Source of the DNA: Bacillota bacterium
GTDB taxonomy: Bacteria > Bacillota > Clostridia > Lachnospirales > Lachnospiraceae
Reading direction: 5' to 3'
Length of the DNA stretch: 64,000 nucleotides
Assembly: GCA_023386315.1 (NCBI GenBank)
Contig: JAEWJZ010000030.1
Span: forward strand, 186,001 to 250,000
Shown: positions 45,632 to 55,007 of the stretch, piece by piece
How positions within the stretch are numbered: the first letter of the stretch is position 1
How the letters are laid out: the number at the start of each line of letters is the position of its first letter
Made by a program: the position numbers and the translations under genes
Notes under the pieces: generated by a model
The model's input: only the letters and a program-made list of their open reading frames with translations
Told to the model about the DNA's origin: nothing
Databases searched by the model: none

Positions 45632-47041
45632 TTATTTTACTTTGTGAGGAAGGCGTCCCCGGAATAACCTTTTTTTGAGCTCTGACAGATGCAGGGGAAT
45701 CAGAGGATAGATATAGCTCTTACCAGCAATGGTTTTATTAAATACAATGGCACATATGGATAAAATAAAGCCGATTATAAAACCCCATACATTCAGAAGA
45801 GCGGTTAAAACCAAGAGAATCATACGGATGAATTTAAATGCATAGCCCAGTTCAAAGCTGGACTGGGAATAATTTGCTACAGTTACAAAGGCCATATATA
45901 GCATGGTTTCACTGTTAAACCAGCCGGTTTTCACGGAATATTCACCCAGTACGATACCGGCAATCACACTTAAAGGGGTGGTCAGCATGCTGGGGGTATT
46001 GACAGCCGCCAGCCGCAGTCCGTCAATGGCAAATTCAAGAATCAAAAGCTGGAATATAAGAGGAACCTGGGGTTCTTCCGATAAACGGATAAAACGCAGC
46101 CAATCGGGAATTATTTCCGGATTCTGCATAAACAACAGCCAAAAGGGCGTTAAATACAAGGTTAAGATGGATATAATGAGCCGTGACAGCCGCAGATAGG
46201 TTCCGGTAATGGGAGGGAAATAATAATCATCGGCCTCCTCTATGATATCAAAAACAGACGAGGGGAGAATCATGGCGGAAGGGGAATTATCTACCATAAT
46301 AATGATATTTCCCTCCAGCAGGGATGCCGCTGCAGTATCCGGACGTTCCGAATACTTGAATTTTGGAAAGGGGTTGTACCATTTATGGGGATAAATACAT
46401 TCTGCCAGACTTTCCTGATTCATGGTAAGGGCGTCTACCTTCAGCCTGTTAATCCGCTCTTTTATCATGGCGAGAAGTTTTTCATCCACCCGTCCCTTAA
46501 AATAACAGATGGCAATGTCTGTATGGGAACTTTCCCCTGTATTCATAATTTCAATCGTAAGCTTGGGATCCCGGATTCTCCTTCGGATTAATGCCGTATT
46601 CGAGGTGAGCGTTTCAACAAATCCGTCTCTGGACCCGCGCAGAACCTTATCTTTTTCCGGCTCCGATACACCTCTTGCCGGATAGCTTCTGCAGTCAAGG
46701 GTAAAGCATTTATCATACCCGTCAATAAACAGGCAGGAGATTCCTGCAAGAAGCTGTTTGATCATCGCTTCATCATCTTTTACAAGCCCTACCTGGCTGT
46801 AAGGCAAATTCTTTTTGGAGAATTCATGAGCGTCGGAGGGCATGTTTTCAGGCGTGATCGACGAAAAGTCCTCCATTAATTTCTGCCATACGTTTCCTTT
46901 TGTAAATCCCTCGATGTAGTAAAGGCATGCTTCTTTGCCGGCAATATAGAACGTTCGGTAAACCAGATCGAAGTTCCCTTCTACATCCAGTCTCTTATTT
47001 AAGTGATTCATAGTATCAGAAAGATTCGTTGTAAATTCCAT
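45632..47041 (-). CDS. spoVAF: SpoVAF-like spore germination protein (GerA family)
   Basis: The 469-aa protein has a soluble N-terminal GerA domain (about 1-255) including MVDNSPSAMILPSSVFDIIEEADDYYF. A C-terminal membrane part with five or so helices follows (TGTYLRLSRLIISILTLYLTPFWLLF, GLRLAAVNTPSMLTTPLSVIAGIVLGEYSVKTGW). It looks like SpoVAF more than a receptor A subunit because the long receptor N-terminus is absent and it stands alone. It probably sits in the inner spore membrane and assists germination. CAAGGAGACC precedes the ATG; no clear sigma-G promoter was found. Confidence 0.85.
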   Translation of the reverse strand: MEFTTNLSDTMNHLNKRLDVEGNFDLVYRTFYIAGKEACLYYIEGFTKGNVWQKLMEDFSSITPENMPSDAHEFSKKNLPYSQVGLVKDDEAMIKQLLAGISCLFIDGYDKCFTLDCRSYPARGVSEPEKDKVLRGSRDGFVETLTSNTALIRRRIRDPKLTIEIMNTGESSHTDIAICYFKGRVDEKLLAMIKERINRLKVDALTMNQESLAECIYPHKWYNPFPKFKYSERPDTAAASLLEGNIIIMVDNSPSAMILPSSVFDIIEEADDYYFPPITGTYLRLSRLIISILTLYLTPFWLLFMQNPEIIPDWLRFIRLSEEPQVPLIFQLLILEFAIDGLRLAAVNTPSMLTTPLSVIAGIVLGEYSVKTGWFNSETMLYMAFVTVANYSQSSFELGYAFKFIRMILLVLTALLNVWGFIIGFILSICAIVFNKTIAGKSYIYPLIPLHLSELKKRLFRGRLPHKVK

Positions 47042-47208
47042 GGTAATGGTCTCCTTGCATTGGTAATAGAAAGTATGCGCATTTTTGTAAAAAATATGTT
47101 TTATTAATTCTGCATGGTGAAAAAGGACTTTTCAACCTTTTTTATTAGAAAATATGCAGGGATATCTGGTCGAATCCTGTTGATTTTTGGCAAAATACAC
47201 TAAAAATA

Positions 47209-47237
47209 TTGACTTATAGGCCAAAAGATGGTATTAT
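47209..47237 (+). promoter_or_regulatory. Promoter of the YitT gene leader
   Basis: TTGACT (47209-47214), 17-nt spacer, TATTAT (47232-47237). The transcript would begin near 47244 and carry a 200-nt leader before the start codon. Confidence 0.85.
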
Positions 47238-47241
47238 CGTC

Positions 47242-47381
47242 CATGTGAGAAGCACAAGGGGTGCCTTGCGTGCGGTGTTTTGACGTGGGGATGTCAAAAC
47301 GCAAAACTACATAGTGTGACGGTTTCAGATCGTGACGGAGGATTGCCTTCTGTGGGGGAAGGGCAGTCCTCTAATTTTTTT
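47242..47381 (+). promoter_or_regulatory. Structured leader with terminator upstream of yitT (unassigned riboswitch-like RNA)
   Basis: The leader holds a hairpin GCAC-AAGG / CCTT-GTGC (47252-47273, two-base bulge). A strong second hairpin GTTTTGACGT / ATGTCAAAAC (47277-47300, GGGG loop) follows directly. Flanking ATGT / ACAT strands (47243-47246, 47310-47313) could close a junction. A Rho-independent terminator (47338-47381, 10-bp stem plus seven T) ends it about 60 nt before the ATG. Terminator-in-leader architecture implies attenuation. I do not recognise the aptamer. Confidence 0.62.
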
Positions 47382-47444
47382 ATAAAAGCGTTGATAGGGG
47401 AGAAGATCTTACATATAATATGTGATGTGATAAGGAGGAATTCT

Positions 47445-48317
47445 ATGTGGAAAGAACTGAGGCGGGATAAGCGGATCCGGAATGTAATGACTGCAGTGGC
47501 AGTTTTGGGATCAGCATTATTACAGACTTATGTGATTCAGGCCTTTATCAGGCCTGCAGGGTTATTATCAGGAGGATTTACGGGAATTGCCATTTTAATA
47601 GACCGTGTTACATCTTTGTTTGGATTTAATATATCAACCTCTCTGGGCATGGTTGTTTTAAATCTTCCGGTTGCATGGGCGTGCAGCAGGAGTATCAGCA
47701 AACGGTTTACTTTTTTTTCTCTCCTGCAGGTACTTTTAGCCAGTTTATTTTTAAGAGTATTACATTTTGCTCCCATATTTGAAGACAGCATATTAAATGT
47801 GATCTACGGCGGTGTGCTTTACGGATTTGCCATCGTAATGGCCCTTCGGGGAAACGCATCCACCGGCGGTACAGATTTCATCGCCCTTTATGTTTCCAAT
47901 AAAACCGGCAATTCCATCTGGACCTATGTGTTTGTGGGAAATGTGATTCTGTTGTGTATTTTCGGGGCCATATTCGGCTGGGATTATGCCGGATATTCTA
48001 TCCTGTTTCAGTTTGTGTCGACGAAGGTCATATCTACCTTCCACCACCGGTATGAACGTGTCACACTTCAGATTACCACAGCAAAAGGGCCGGAGCTTGC
48101 GGCAAAATATGTGAAGGACTTCCGCCATGGCATTTCCTGTGTGGATGCAGTGGGAGGCTACAGCAGGAAGAAGATGTATCTTCTCCATACAGTAGTGTCC
48201 TCCTATGAAGTTACAGATATCATCGCACTGTTTCATGAAGTGGATGACCATGTGATAGTGAATATGTTTAAGACCCAGCAGTTTTACGGAAAATTTTACC
48301 GTGCTCCCATGGAGTAA
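47445..48317 (+). CDS. YitT-family membrane protein
   Basis: The 290-aa protein has five to six membrane helices in the YitT/DUF161 region (RPAGLLSGGFTGIAILIDR, GNASTGGTDFIALYVSNKTG) and a C-terminal cytoplasmic DUF2179 domain (ERVTLQITTAKGPELAAKYVKDFRHGISCVDAVGGYSRKKMYLLHTVV). The ATG at 47445 follows AAGGAGGAA; the frame from 47280 would run through the leader structures. Function of the family is not firmly known. The leader terminator suggests control by attenuation. Confidence 0.9.
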   Translation: MWKELRRDKRIRNVMTAVAVLGSALLQTYVIQAFIRPAGLLSGGFTGIAILIDRVTSLFGFNISTSLGMVVLNLPVAWACSRSISKRFTFFSLLQVLLASLFLRVLHFAPIFEDSILNVIYGGVLYGFAIVMALRGNASTGGTDFIALYVSNKTGNSIWTYVFVGNVILLCIFGAIFGWDYAGYSILFQFVSTKVISTFHHRYERVTLQITTAKGPELAAKYVKDFRHGISCVDAVGGYSRKKMYLLHTVVSSYEVTDIIALFHEVDDHVIVNMFKTQQFYGKFYRAPME

Positions 48318-48319
48318 AT

Positions 48320-49234
48320 CTACCGTATGATAATATAGATCATATACAAAAAGTATAAAATTATCATGAAAGCACTCTCTGCCCGGTTCAGCTGCTTTTT
48401 GCTTTTGCACCAGATCCAGGTGATCATACTTGCAACAATGAGAAAAGCGGTGTCATAAAGGGAGAGGGGATTGACCTTTATTGGGCTGATGGCGGAGGAA
48501 GCTCCTAATACCATAAGGATGTTAAAAATATTGGAGCCGATGACATTGCCAAGTGCCAGTCCGTTTTCTCCTTTTCTGGAGGCGACAATGGAAGTTACCA
48601 GTTCCGGCAGTGAGGTTCCCATGGCAACGATGGTGAGGCCGATCAGATTTTGGCTGAGACCAAAGGTGGCTGCGATAGCACTGGCATTTTCTACAACCAG
48701 ATTACCGCCCCAGATGATGGCGGAAAGTCCTCCGATAATAAATACGGCGGCAAGCCACAGGGGAAGAGGCTTATCTCCTTCTTCCGCTGATGTCCGGTTA
48801 ATAATTGCATCACGGATGGTTAGACCAACGAATACGGAAAACAGGCAAAGCAGTATGATTGCTTCTGTTCTTGTAATATCAAGATTGAAAAGCATCATAA
48901 TGAATAAAATTACGGTAACGCCGACGCTGGCAGCGTAGTCCCACCGCAGGCGGACGCCGAATGGCCGGATTATTCCGCAGGCGCCAAGAACGACTAACAG
49001 ATTAAAAATATTGGATCCGACTACATTTCCGATGGCGATATCATTGTTGCCGGACATTGCGGCAGTAGTACTGACTGCCAGTTCCGGAGCACTGGTTCCA
49101 AAGGCAACGATGGTAAGACCGATTATAATCCGGGGTACTCTTAGTGTTTTCGCAATGGAGGAGCTGGCTTCAACAAAATAATCAGCTCCTTTAATCAGTA
49201 ATACAAAACCCAGAATTAGCCATAAGTACATCAT
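48320..49234 (-). CDS. CaCA-family cation exchanger (calcium/sodium antiporter type)
   Basis: The 304-aa membrane protein has two homologous halves with the alpha-repeat motifs GTSAPELAVS / GNVVGSNIFNLLVVLG and GTSLPELVTS / GNVIGSNIFNILMVLG. This is the YrbG-like branch of the Ca2+:cation antiporters. The yybP-ykoY-type manganese riboswitch in its leader suggests it exports Mn2+ or is used when Mn2+ is in excess. It ends 2 bp from the stop of the convergent YitT gene. Confidence 0.92.
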   Translation of the reverse strand: MMYLWLILGFVLLIKGADYFVEASSSIAKTLRVPRIIIGLTIVAFGTSAPELAVSTTAAMSGNNDIAIGNVVGSNIFNLLVVLGACGIIRPFGVRLRWDYAASVGVTVILFIMMLFNLDITRTEAIILLCLFSVFVGLTIRDAIINRTSAEEGDKPLPLWLAAVFIIGGLSAIIWGGNLVVENASAIAATFGLSQNLIGLTIVAMGTSLPELVTSIVASRKGENGLALGNVIGSNIFNILMVLGASSAISPIKVNPLSLYDTAFLIVASMITWIWCKSKKQLNRAESAFMIILYFLYMIYIIIR

Positions 49235-49284
49235 TTTGTTTCCTCTTTCTTTTTTTTATATGAGCAGCAGCCTTTAAACAGAAA

Positions 49285-49418
49285 GCGAGACTTTTATTGC
49301 ATGTTAAATGCAATAAAAGTCTCGCTAATTATATGCGTACCGGTTTCCCGCCTTTTGGCAGTGGAAACGGGACTGGCGTATACGCAAAACGTCAAATGAC
49401 GTAAGCTACTCCCTTTTA
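49285..49418 (-). promoter_or_regulatory. yybP-ykoY-type (Mn2+) riboswitch of the cation exchanger
   Basis: Read on the minus strand the leader starts AAAGGGAGTAGC, the hallmark 5' element. It has a long middle stem region, and then CGAGACTTTTATTGCAT, whose CGAGAC is the hallmark 3' element. This 3' element forms an 18-bp stem with the following sequence (49285-49325). Formation of that stem would compete with the aptamer. Family members turn on metal exporter genes when Mn2+ binds, fitting the downstream exchanger. Confidence 0.85.
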
Positions 49419-49426
49419 TCCGTTTT

Positions 49427-49455
49427 AGTATAGTGAACATAGATGAGATTGTCAA
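49427..49455 (-). promoter_or_regulatory. Promoter of the cation exchanger gene
   Basis: On the minus strand: TTGACA (49455-49450), 17-nt spacer, TATACT (49432-49427). RNA would start just before the GGGAGTAGC element of the riboswitch. Confidence 0.9.
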
Positions 49456-49492
49456 GATTTACTGTAATGTAACAAGTAAATATTTGCACGGT

Positions 49493-50884
49493 TTAAGGTG
49501 TCTGTTGTTTTCTTTTCGGACTTATTCTTTTTAGCCTGCTGAACCAATGGAAGTATATGAGAAATAATATGGATGTAACGGTCCACGTGAGAGGGTAACA
49601 AAATACTACCGTCTCGATAGCCGGGTGAATTGGCACTGCAGTACAAATCCACACAATTCTGAGGACGCAGACTCCAAGGCTGGTTAAAATCATGGGGATC
49701 CAGCAGTCACCGGTTCCACGAAGGGATCCGGAATAAATCTCCACGCAGACATAAGTAAAAAAGGAAGGGACCAGGTACCGGAGAATCTGTGTGCCTTTGG
49801 CAATAACGGCTGCGTCAGTGGTAAACAGGAGGAATACCAGACTTCCGAATGTGTAAAGCAGGAAGCTTAATACAATTGATGAAAGAAAGCACATGAAAAG
49901 ACAGACCCGGATACCCTTGTATACCCGATCTAATTTCTTCGCACCGTAATTCTGCCCCACAAATGTGGTTATGGAGATTCCGAAGGCACTGATCATCATC
50001 CAGAACAGGGTATCGATCTTGCCATATGCGGTCCATGCTGCTACTGTATCGGTACCCAGTGAATTCACGCTTGACTGGATGATAATATTTGACGAAGTAT
50101 ACATGACTGACTGCAGCCCTGCCGGAAATCCGATCCGGACAATCCGCACCAGCATGTCCTTATGAAACGTTAAAGAAGACAGCATCAGCCGGTATGGCTG
50201 TCTGGTACGCATTAAAACGATCAGTACCAGTACGGCACTGAGAAGCTGGGACAGGATGGTAGCGACGGCTGCACCCATGACACCCATATTCCAGAAAACC
50301 ACGAAGATAATATCTAAAATGATATTGGTAAAGCAGCTGGCAATCAGAAAGAAAAGGGGGCGCCTGGAATCCCCGATTGCCCTTAAAATCCCTGCTCCCA
50401 TATTGTAAACCAGATTTGGAATCACTCCAAGAAAGTAAATCCGCATGTATAAAACACCATAGGGAAGAATGTCAGCTGGAGTATCCATGGCTTCTAAGGC
50501 AAAGGGAGCGAGAACGATTCCGATGATCATGATAAAAAAGCCGCAGACAGCAGAAAAAGCCATGGCTGTATGCACTGCCTGGCTCAGCTGCTTTTTCTGT
50601 CCGGCCCCGTAAAACTGGGATATGATCACGCCTGCGCCGGAGGAAAGCCCGATAAAGAACCCGATGAAAAGATTGATTATGGTTCCTGTAGGACCCCCTA
50701 CGGCAGCCAGTGCTTCCTTTCCCACGAATCTGCCTACAATGACAGCATCGGCTGTATTATAGAGCTGCTGAAAAAATGTCCCAAATAAAATTGGAAAGAA
50801 AAACAGAAGAAGCTGTTTCCATATCACTCCCTCTGTAATCTGATTAGACGTCCCTTCGCCTCTGTTACTCGTATTCTCTTTCAT
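49493..50884 (-). CDS. MATE-family multidrug/toxin exporter
   Basis: The 463-aa protein has twelve predicted membrane segments and MATE motifs (FPILFGTFFQQLYNTADAVIVGRFVGKEALAAVGG, LFIGFFIGLSSGAGVIISQFYGA). The second half is homologous (TVAAWTAYGKIDTLFWMMISAFGISITTFVGQNYGA). MATE proteins use a Na+ or H+ gradient; substrate unknown. The start reads MKENTSNRGEGTSNQ; AGGAAATTTT precedes it, a modest site. Confidence 0.92.
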   Translation of the reverse strand: MKENTSNRGEGTSNQITEGVIWKQLLLFFFPILFGTFFQQLYNTADAVIVGRFVGKEALAAVGGPTGTIINLFIGFFIGLSSGAGVIISQFYGAGQKKQLSQAVHTAMAFSAVCGFFIMIIGIVLAPFALEAMDTPADILPYGVLYMRIYFLGVIPNLVYNMGAGILRAIGDSRRPLFFLIASCFTNIILDIIFVVFWNMGVMGAAVATILSQLLSAVLVLIVLMRTRQPYRLMLSSLTFHKDMLVRIVRIGFPAGLQSVMYTSSNIIIQSSVNSLGTDTVAAWTAYGKIDTLFWMMISAFGISITTFVGQNYGAKKLDRVYKGIRVCLFMCFLSSIVLSFLLYTFGSLVFLLFTTDAAVIAKGTQILRYLVPSFFTYVCVEIYSGSLRGTGDCWIPMILTSLGVCVLRIVWICTAVPIHPAIETVVFCYPLTWTVTSILFLIYFHWFSRLKRISPKRKQQTP

Positions 50885-50959
50885 AAAATTTCCTCGTTTA
50901 AGTAATTATGTAATCATTTTTCATTATACCGTCTGGAAATAAAAAACACAATCCCTGTC

Positions 50960-51400
50960 TCAGTCGGTTTTCTGGGCTTTTGTAAGTGCCTGATCCACTG
51001 CTTTTAACAGGACTCCGGAGGTGTAGCGGGATTCAGACGGGTAGGAAATGTTTTTGGTTGACTGGTTCTTTAAAATCTGCGGAGATAAATTATCCATGGC
51101 GGGCTGCATAAGGGGATACATCGTGGTAACCGCCTCGCTTAAAGGAACCAGTGTAACGGAAGTGATTTTCTTAGAATCAACTGTGACCTCAACATTGATA
51201 TCCTGGCTATTCAGCGTAATGGCAGAGGAATATACACCCGGTACATAGTCCACAGAATCGCCGGAAGTGGGAACAGTATCTTTTTTCGGACGGAACATGA
51301 CTAGAAACAGGGTAATGAGGAGGATTCCAAGGCCAACGAAGATCGCAGTATAGATGATCTCTTTCATTCGTAAAACAACAATTTTTGTTTTTGAGCTCAT
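50960..51400 (-). CDS. Membrane-anchored FMN-binding-like protein
   Basis: The 146-aa protein has one N-terminal membrane helix (IIYTAIFVGLGILLITLFLVMF). An extracytoplasmic domain follows with the pattern of FMN-binding domains (VPGVYSSAITLNSQDINVEVTVDSKKITSVTLVPLSEA ... SRYTSGVLLKAVDQAL). The Thr in YTSG would fit a flavinylation site, but the usual SGAT motif is changed. GGAGGG lies 9 bp before the ATG. It is divergent from addB. The FMN assignment is tentative. Confidence 0.7.
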   Translation of the reverse strand: MSSKTKIVVLRMKEIIYTAIFVGLGILLITLFLVMFRPKKDTVPTSGDSVDYVPGVYSSAITLNSQDINVEVTVDSKKITSVTLVPLSEAVTTMYPLMQPAMDNLSPQILKNQSTKNISYPSESRYTSGVLLKAVDQALTKAQKTD

Positions 51401-51475
51401 AAGACAGAAGCCCTCCGTATAGTTTTGTTACAATGTATGAGCGGATTGGGGGATTTCATTCCTAAGATTTCATTG

Positions 51476-51504
51476 TTGTAACAGGAAATCTGTGCTAATA
51501 TAAT
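51476..51504 (+). promoter_or_regulatory. addB promoter
   Basis: TTGTAA (51476-51481), 17-nt spacer, TATAAT (51499-51504), 35 bp before the addB start. It may drive the whole addBA-selD-csd-DUF3343 unit. Confidence 0.75.
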
Positions 51505-51539
51505 AGACAAACATGTGTTTTGGGAAAGGAAGAAAAAGT

Positions 51540-54500
51540 ATGTCCCTTCAATTTATTGTGGGCGGATCCGGTTCCGGCAAGACCCGTCGCCTTTATACGG
51601 AATTGATCCGGCAGTCGGTGGAAGAACCGGATACCCAGTATTTTGCCATTGTGCCGGAACAGTTCACCATGCAGACCCAGAAGGAGATCGTTTCCCTGCA
51701 CCCAAGCTTCGGAGTGATGAATATTGATATTGTCAGCTTTAAACGTCTCGCCTACCGGATCTTTGAGGAACTGGCAGTTACGAATCCCCAGGTCCTTGAC
51801 GATATGGGAAAATCCATGGTACTTAGAAAGGTAGCAGCAGATAAGAAAAAAAGTCTGGTTTTTTATAAAGAGCATTTATCAAAGGCAGGGTTCATTTCCC
51901 AGCTTAAGTCCATGCTTTCAGAGCTTTACCAGTATGGAATAACCCCCGATATCCTTGGGGAAAAGCTCCCTGAGAATGTAAGTCCTGTGCTGGCTCAGAA
52001 GCTGTCGGATATTACTGTCGTTTATCAGGGGTTTAAGGAGTATATTGAAGGTAAGTTTATTACATCCGAGGAGATTTTGGATGTACTCTGTAACGTTCTT
52101 CCACGATCTGAGCTGATTAAAAATAGTGTCATTACATTAGACGGATATACAGGTTTTACCCCTGTCCAGTACCGGATTTTAGAGCTGTTTTTCCGCTACA
52201 GCAGGAAGGTCGTGATTACAGTGACCATGGATCCTGCAGAGAATATGAGCAGAAAAACAGGGGTCCAGGAGCTGTTTTACATGAGCCGTCAGATGATTAA
52301 AAAGCTGAACGATCTGGCTAAGGAAACGGGTATCAGCCGGGAAAAGGACATTCTTCTTTCCGATCATCCGGCAGTCCGCTTTTTTAAGGAAGGAAAGGGT
52401 GCTCCCTGTTCTCTGGATTTTCTGGAACAGAATCTCTACCGCTACACAGGAAGATCCTTTAAAGGACAGCCGGAATCCATTCATCTGCATCAGACGCGCA
52501 GTCCGTCGGAAGAGATCGCGTTTGTGATACGTTCCATGGAAGAAAATATCAGAAAGAACGGACTTCGCTACAGAGATATGGCGGTAATAACCGGGAATTT
52601 ATCAAACTATGCAAACGAGATGATCCATCAGTTTCAGTTAAGTCATGTGCCCTATTTTCTGGATGATAAAAAGAGCATATTAAAGAATCCCATGGTCGAG
52701 CTGATCCGGGCTGCCATAGAGATTGTTCAGAAGGATTTTTCCTATGAATCGGTATTTCGTTATTTAAGAACGGGACTGATTGTTTCTCAGGATGGTATGG
52801 ATCAGGCAGACAGACTGGAAAATTACGTGATAGCCATGGGAATCCGGGGATTTAAAAGATGGGATGCTGCATTTGAGGGCTGGTATAAAGGAGCCAGAGA
52901 GTTAAATCTTGTGGAATTAAACCAGTTTAAGGATGAGGTAATGGGGCCCCTTAAGCATCTGCGTGAGGAATTTAAAAGAGAAGATTCCACGGTAAAAACC
53001 ATGACTGCCGCAGTGACCGCACTTTTAATGGAGACAGGCATTGAGGAAAAGATGCTTGATTTTGAGAGAAAGTTTCAGGATATGGGGGAATTTGCTCTTG
53101 CAAAGGAATATGGACAGGTTTACGGGCTGGTAATGGATTTATTTGACCGTCTTGCCGGACTGCTGGGCGGGGAGCATGTGAGCAGGAGAGAATACGGGGA
53201 GATTCTGGATGCCGGCTTCGCTGAGATTAAAGTGGGCGTGATTCCGGCCGCTGTGGACCGGGTTGTAGTGGGAGATATCACGAGAACCCGTCTGGACCAT
53301 ATCAAGGTCCTTTATTTTGTAGGAGTCAATGACGGACTGGTTCCCGTAAAAAAGGAGAAAAGCAGTTTATTTACAGACAGGGAAAGAGAATTTTTATCCG
53401 GTCATGCCATAGAACTGGCCCCTACTTCCATGGAGGAAGGTTTTCGCCAGAGGTTTTATCTGTACCTGGCGTTGACAAAGCCGGAGAAAGAGCTGGTGTT
53501 ATCTTATTCAGCCATGGATGGGAGTGGAAAGAGCCTGCGCCCCTCCACCTTAATCGGGGAGCTGAAGAAACTGTTTCCGGGATTAAAGGAATCGGCTCCG
53601 TTAAAAACAGGAGTTCCCCTGACATTCCGTGAGGCAAAGAACCAGCTGGCAGATGGGATGAGGGAGTATGGAAAGAACGGAGAAGACAGCCGGATTCTGG
53701 AACTGCTAAAAGCCTTTCTTGCTTCTGCGGACCATAAGGAGGAAGGAAGACAGCTGATTGAAGCGGCTTTTTATGTATACCGGCAAAAGGGCATCGGAAA
53801 AGCAGCTGCGAAAGCTCTTTACGGTTCCGTTATTAATGGCAGCGTGACCAGGATGGAGCAGTATGCTTCCTGTGCATATGCCCATTTTTTAAATTACGGT
53901 CTGGAACTGATGGAACGTCAGGAATATGAGCTGGCTGCCATGGATATCGGAAATCTGTTTCATGACTCCATTGATTTATGGTTTGCGCGGATGAAGGAAG
54001 AGGGCAGGGATTTTAAGACGCTGACAGAAGAGCAACGTAAGACTATGGTGCACGAATGTGTAACCAGAGTGACGGAGGAATATGGCAATACAGTCTTAAA
54101 GAGCTCAGCAAGAAACGCTTACCTTGCAGGCAAGGTGGAGCGGATTACGGACAGAACGGTCTGGGCACTGTCCGAGCAGCTGAAAAAAGGGGACTTCACT
54201 CCTGTGGGATTCGAAGTATCCTTTTCTGCTGATGATCATTTAAAGGCAATGAGACTGCCCTTATCAAAGGATGAATCCGTTCATTTAAGGGGGCGGATTG
54301 ACCGTATGGATATATGTGAAGATGAGGAGGCTGTCTATGTTAAGATCATTGATTACAAATCCGGAAGCACGGCATTTGATTTAACTTCCCTCTACTATGG
54401 ACTGCAGCTGCAGCTGGTGGTCTACATGGATGCGGCGCTGGAGATGGAAGAGCGAAAAAGACCGGATAAGCAGGTTGTTCCGGCAGGTATTTTCTATTAC

Positions 54501-55007
54501 AACATCAACGATCCGGTTGTGGACAAAGACGGTGAGATGACTGAGGAGGAGATATCAGGCCGGATTTTAAAACAGCTTCGCATGAATGGGCTTGTTAACA
54601 CAGATTTCAATGCAATCGCCCATCTGGATCATGAGATTGAGACAGAATCCGATGTGATACCCGTTGCCATGAAGAATGGTATCATTCAGGAGGCACGGTC
54701 ATCAGTAGCAGGAGGAAATCGTTTTTCTGCATTACGGCAGTACGTCCAGGAAAGACTGAAAACAGAAGGCCGGGAAATCCTGGATGGAGTCATTGATGTA
54801 AATCCTTATAAACAAGGGAATAAAACGGCCTGCGATTACTGCCCCTACCATTCTGTGTGCGGGTTTGATTTAAAGACACAGGGGTATGGTTTCAGAAAAT
54901 TCAAGGCCTTAAAATCTGAGGAAATATGGCCGGTTATTGAAGGAGAAACGGAGGAAGGAGAGGAACATGGCAATCACCTGGACAGAGGAACAGAAAGCAG
55001 TCATTGA
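51540..55007 (+). CDS. addB: ATP-dependent helicase/nuclease subunit B
   Basis: The 1155-aa subunit pairs with AddA for double-strand break end processing (the RecBCD equivalent). It has Walker A VGGSGSGKTRR at the N-terminus, a C-terminal RecB-type nuclease motif (IDRMDICEDEEAVYVKIIDYKSGS), and the Fe-S cysteines C in YASCAYAHF and in CDYCPYHSVC. The ATG at 51540 follows GGGAAAGGAAG; a start nine codons earlier is less well placed. It overlaps addA by 41 bp. Length is normal for AddB. Confidence 0.96.
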   Translation: MSLQFIVGGSGSGKTRRLYTELIRQSVEEPDTQYFAIVPEQFTMQTQKEIVSLHPSFGVMNIDIVSFKRLAYRIFEELAVTNPQVLDDMGKSMVLRKVAADKKKSLVFYKEHLSKAGFISQLKSMLSELYQYGITPDILGEKLPENVSPVLAQKLSDITVVYQGFKEYIEGKFITSEEILDVLCNVLPRSELIKNSVITLDGYTGFTPVQYRILELFFRYSRKVVITVTMDPAENMSRKTGVQELFYMSRQMIKKLNDLAKETGISREKDILLSDHPAVRFFKEGKGAPCSLDFLEQNLYRYTGRSFKGQPESIHLHQTRSPSEEIAFVIRSMEENIRKNGLRYRDMAVITGNLSNYANEMIHQFQLSHVPYFLDDKKSILKNPMVELIRAAIEIVQKDFSYESVFRYLRTGLIVSQDGMDQADRLENYVIAMGIRGFKRWDAAFEGWYKGARELNLVELNQFKDEVMGPLKHLREEFKREDSTVKTMTAAVTALLMETGIEEKMLDFERKFQDMGEFALAKEYGQVYGLVMDLFDRLAGLLGGEHVSRREYGEILDAGFAEIKVGVIPAAVDRVVVGDITRTRLDHIKVLYFVGVNDGLVPVKKEKSSLFTDREREFLSGHAIELAPTSMEEGFRQRFYLYLALTKPEKELVLSYSAMDGSGKSLRPSTLIGELKKLFPGLKESAPLKTGVPLTFREAKNQLADGMREYGKNGEDSRILELLKAFLASADHKEEGRQLIEAAFYVYRQKGIGKAAAKALYGSVINGSVTRMEQYASCAYAHFLNYGLELMERQEYELAAMDIGNLFHDSIDLWFARMKEEGRDFKTLTEEQRKTMVHECVTRVTEEYGNTVLKSSARNAYLAGKVERITDRTVWALSEQLKKGDFTPVGFEVSFSADDHLKAMRLPLSKDESVHLRGRIDRMDICEDEEAVYVKIIDYKSGSTAFDLTSLYYGLQLQLVVYMDAALEMEERKRPDKQVVPAGIFYYNINDPVVDKDGEMTEEEISGRILKQLRMNGLVNTDFNAIAHLDHEIETESDVIPVAMKNGIIQEARSSVAGGNRFSALRQYVQERLKTEGREILDGVIDVNPYKQGNKTACDYCPYHSVCGFDLKTQGYGFRKFKALKSEEIWPVIEGETEEGEEHGNHLDRGTESSH

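Noticed and set aside
47242..47320. YitT leader as a TPP or c-di-GMP riboswitch
   Set aside because: GGGGTGCC resembles TPP and ACGCAAA resembles the c-di-GMP-I core, but the other conserved parts (CTGAGA and the CCTGAT region; the GNRA-docked hairpin and GTAGG segment) are absent.
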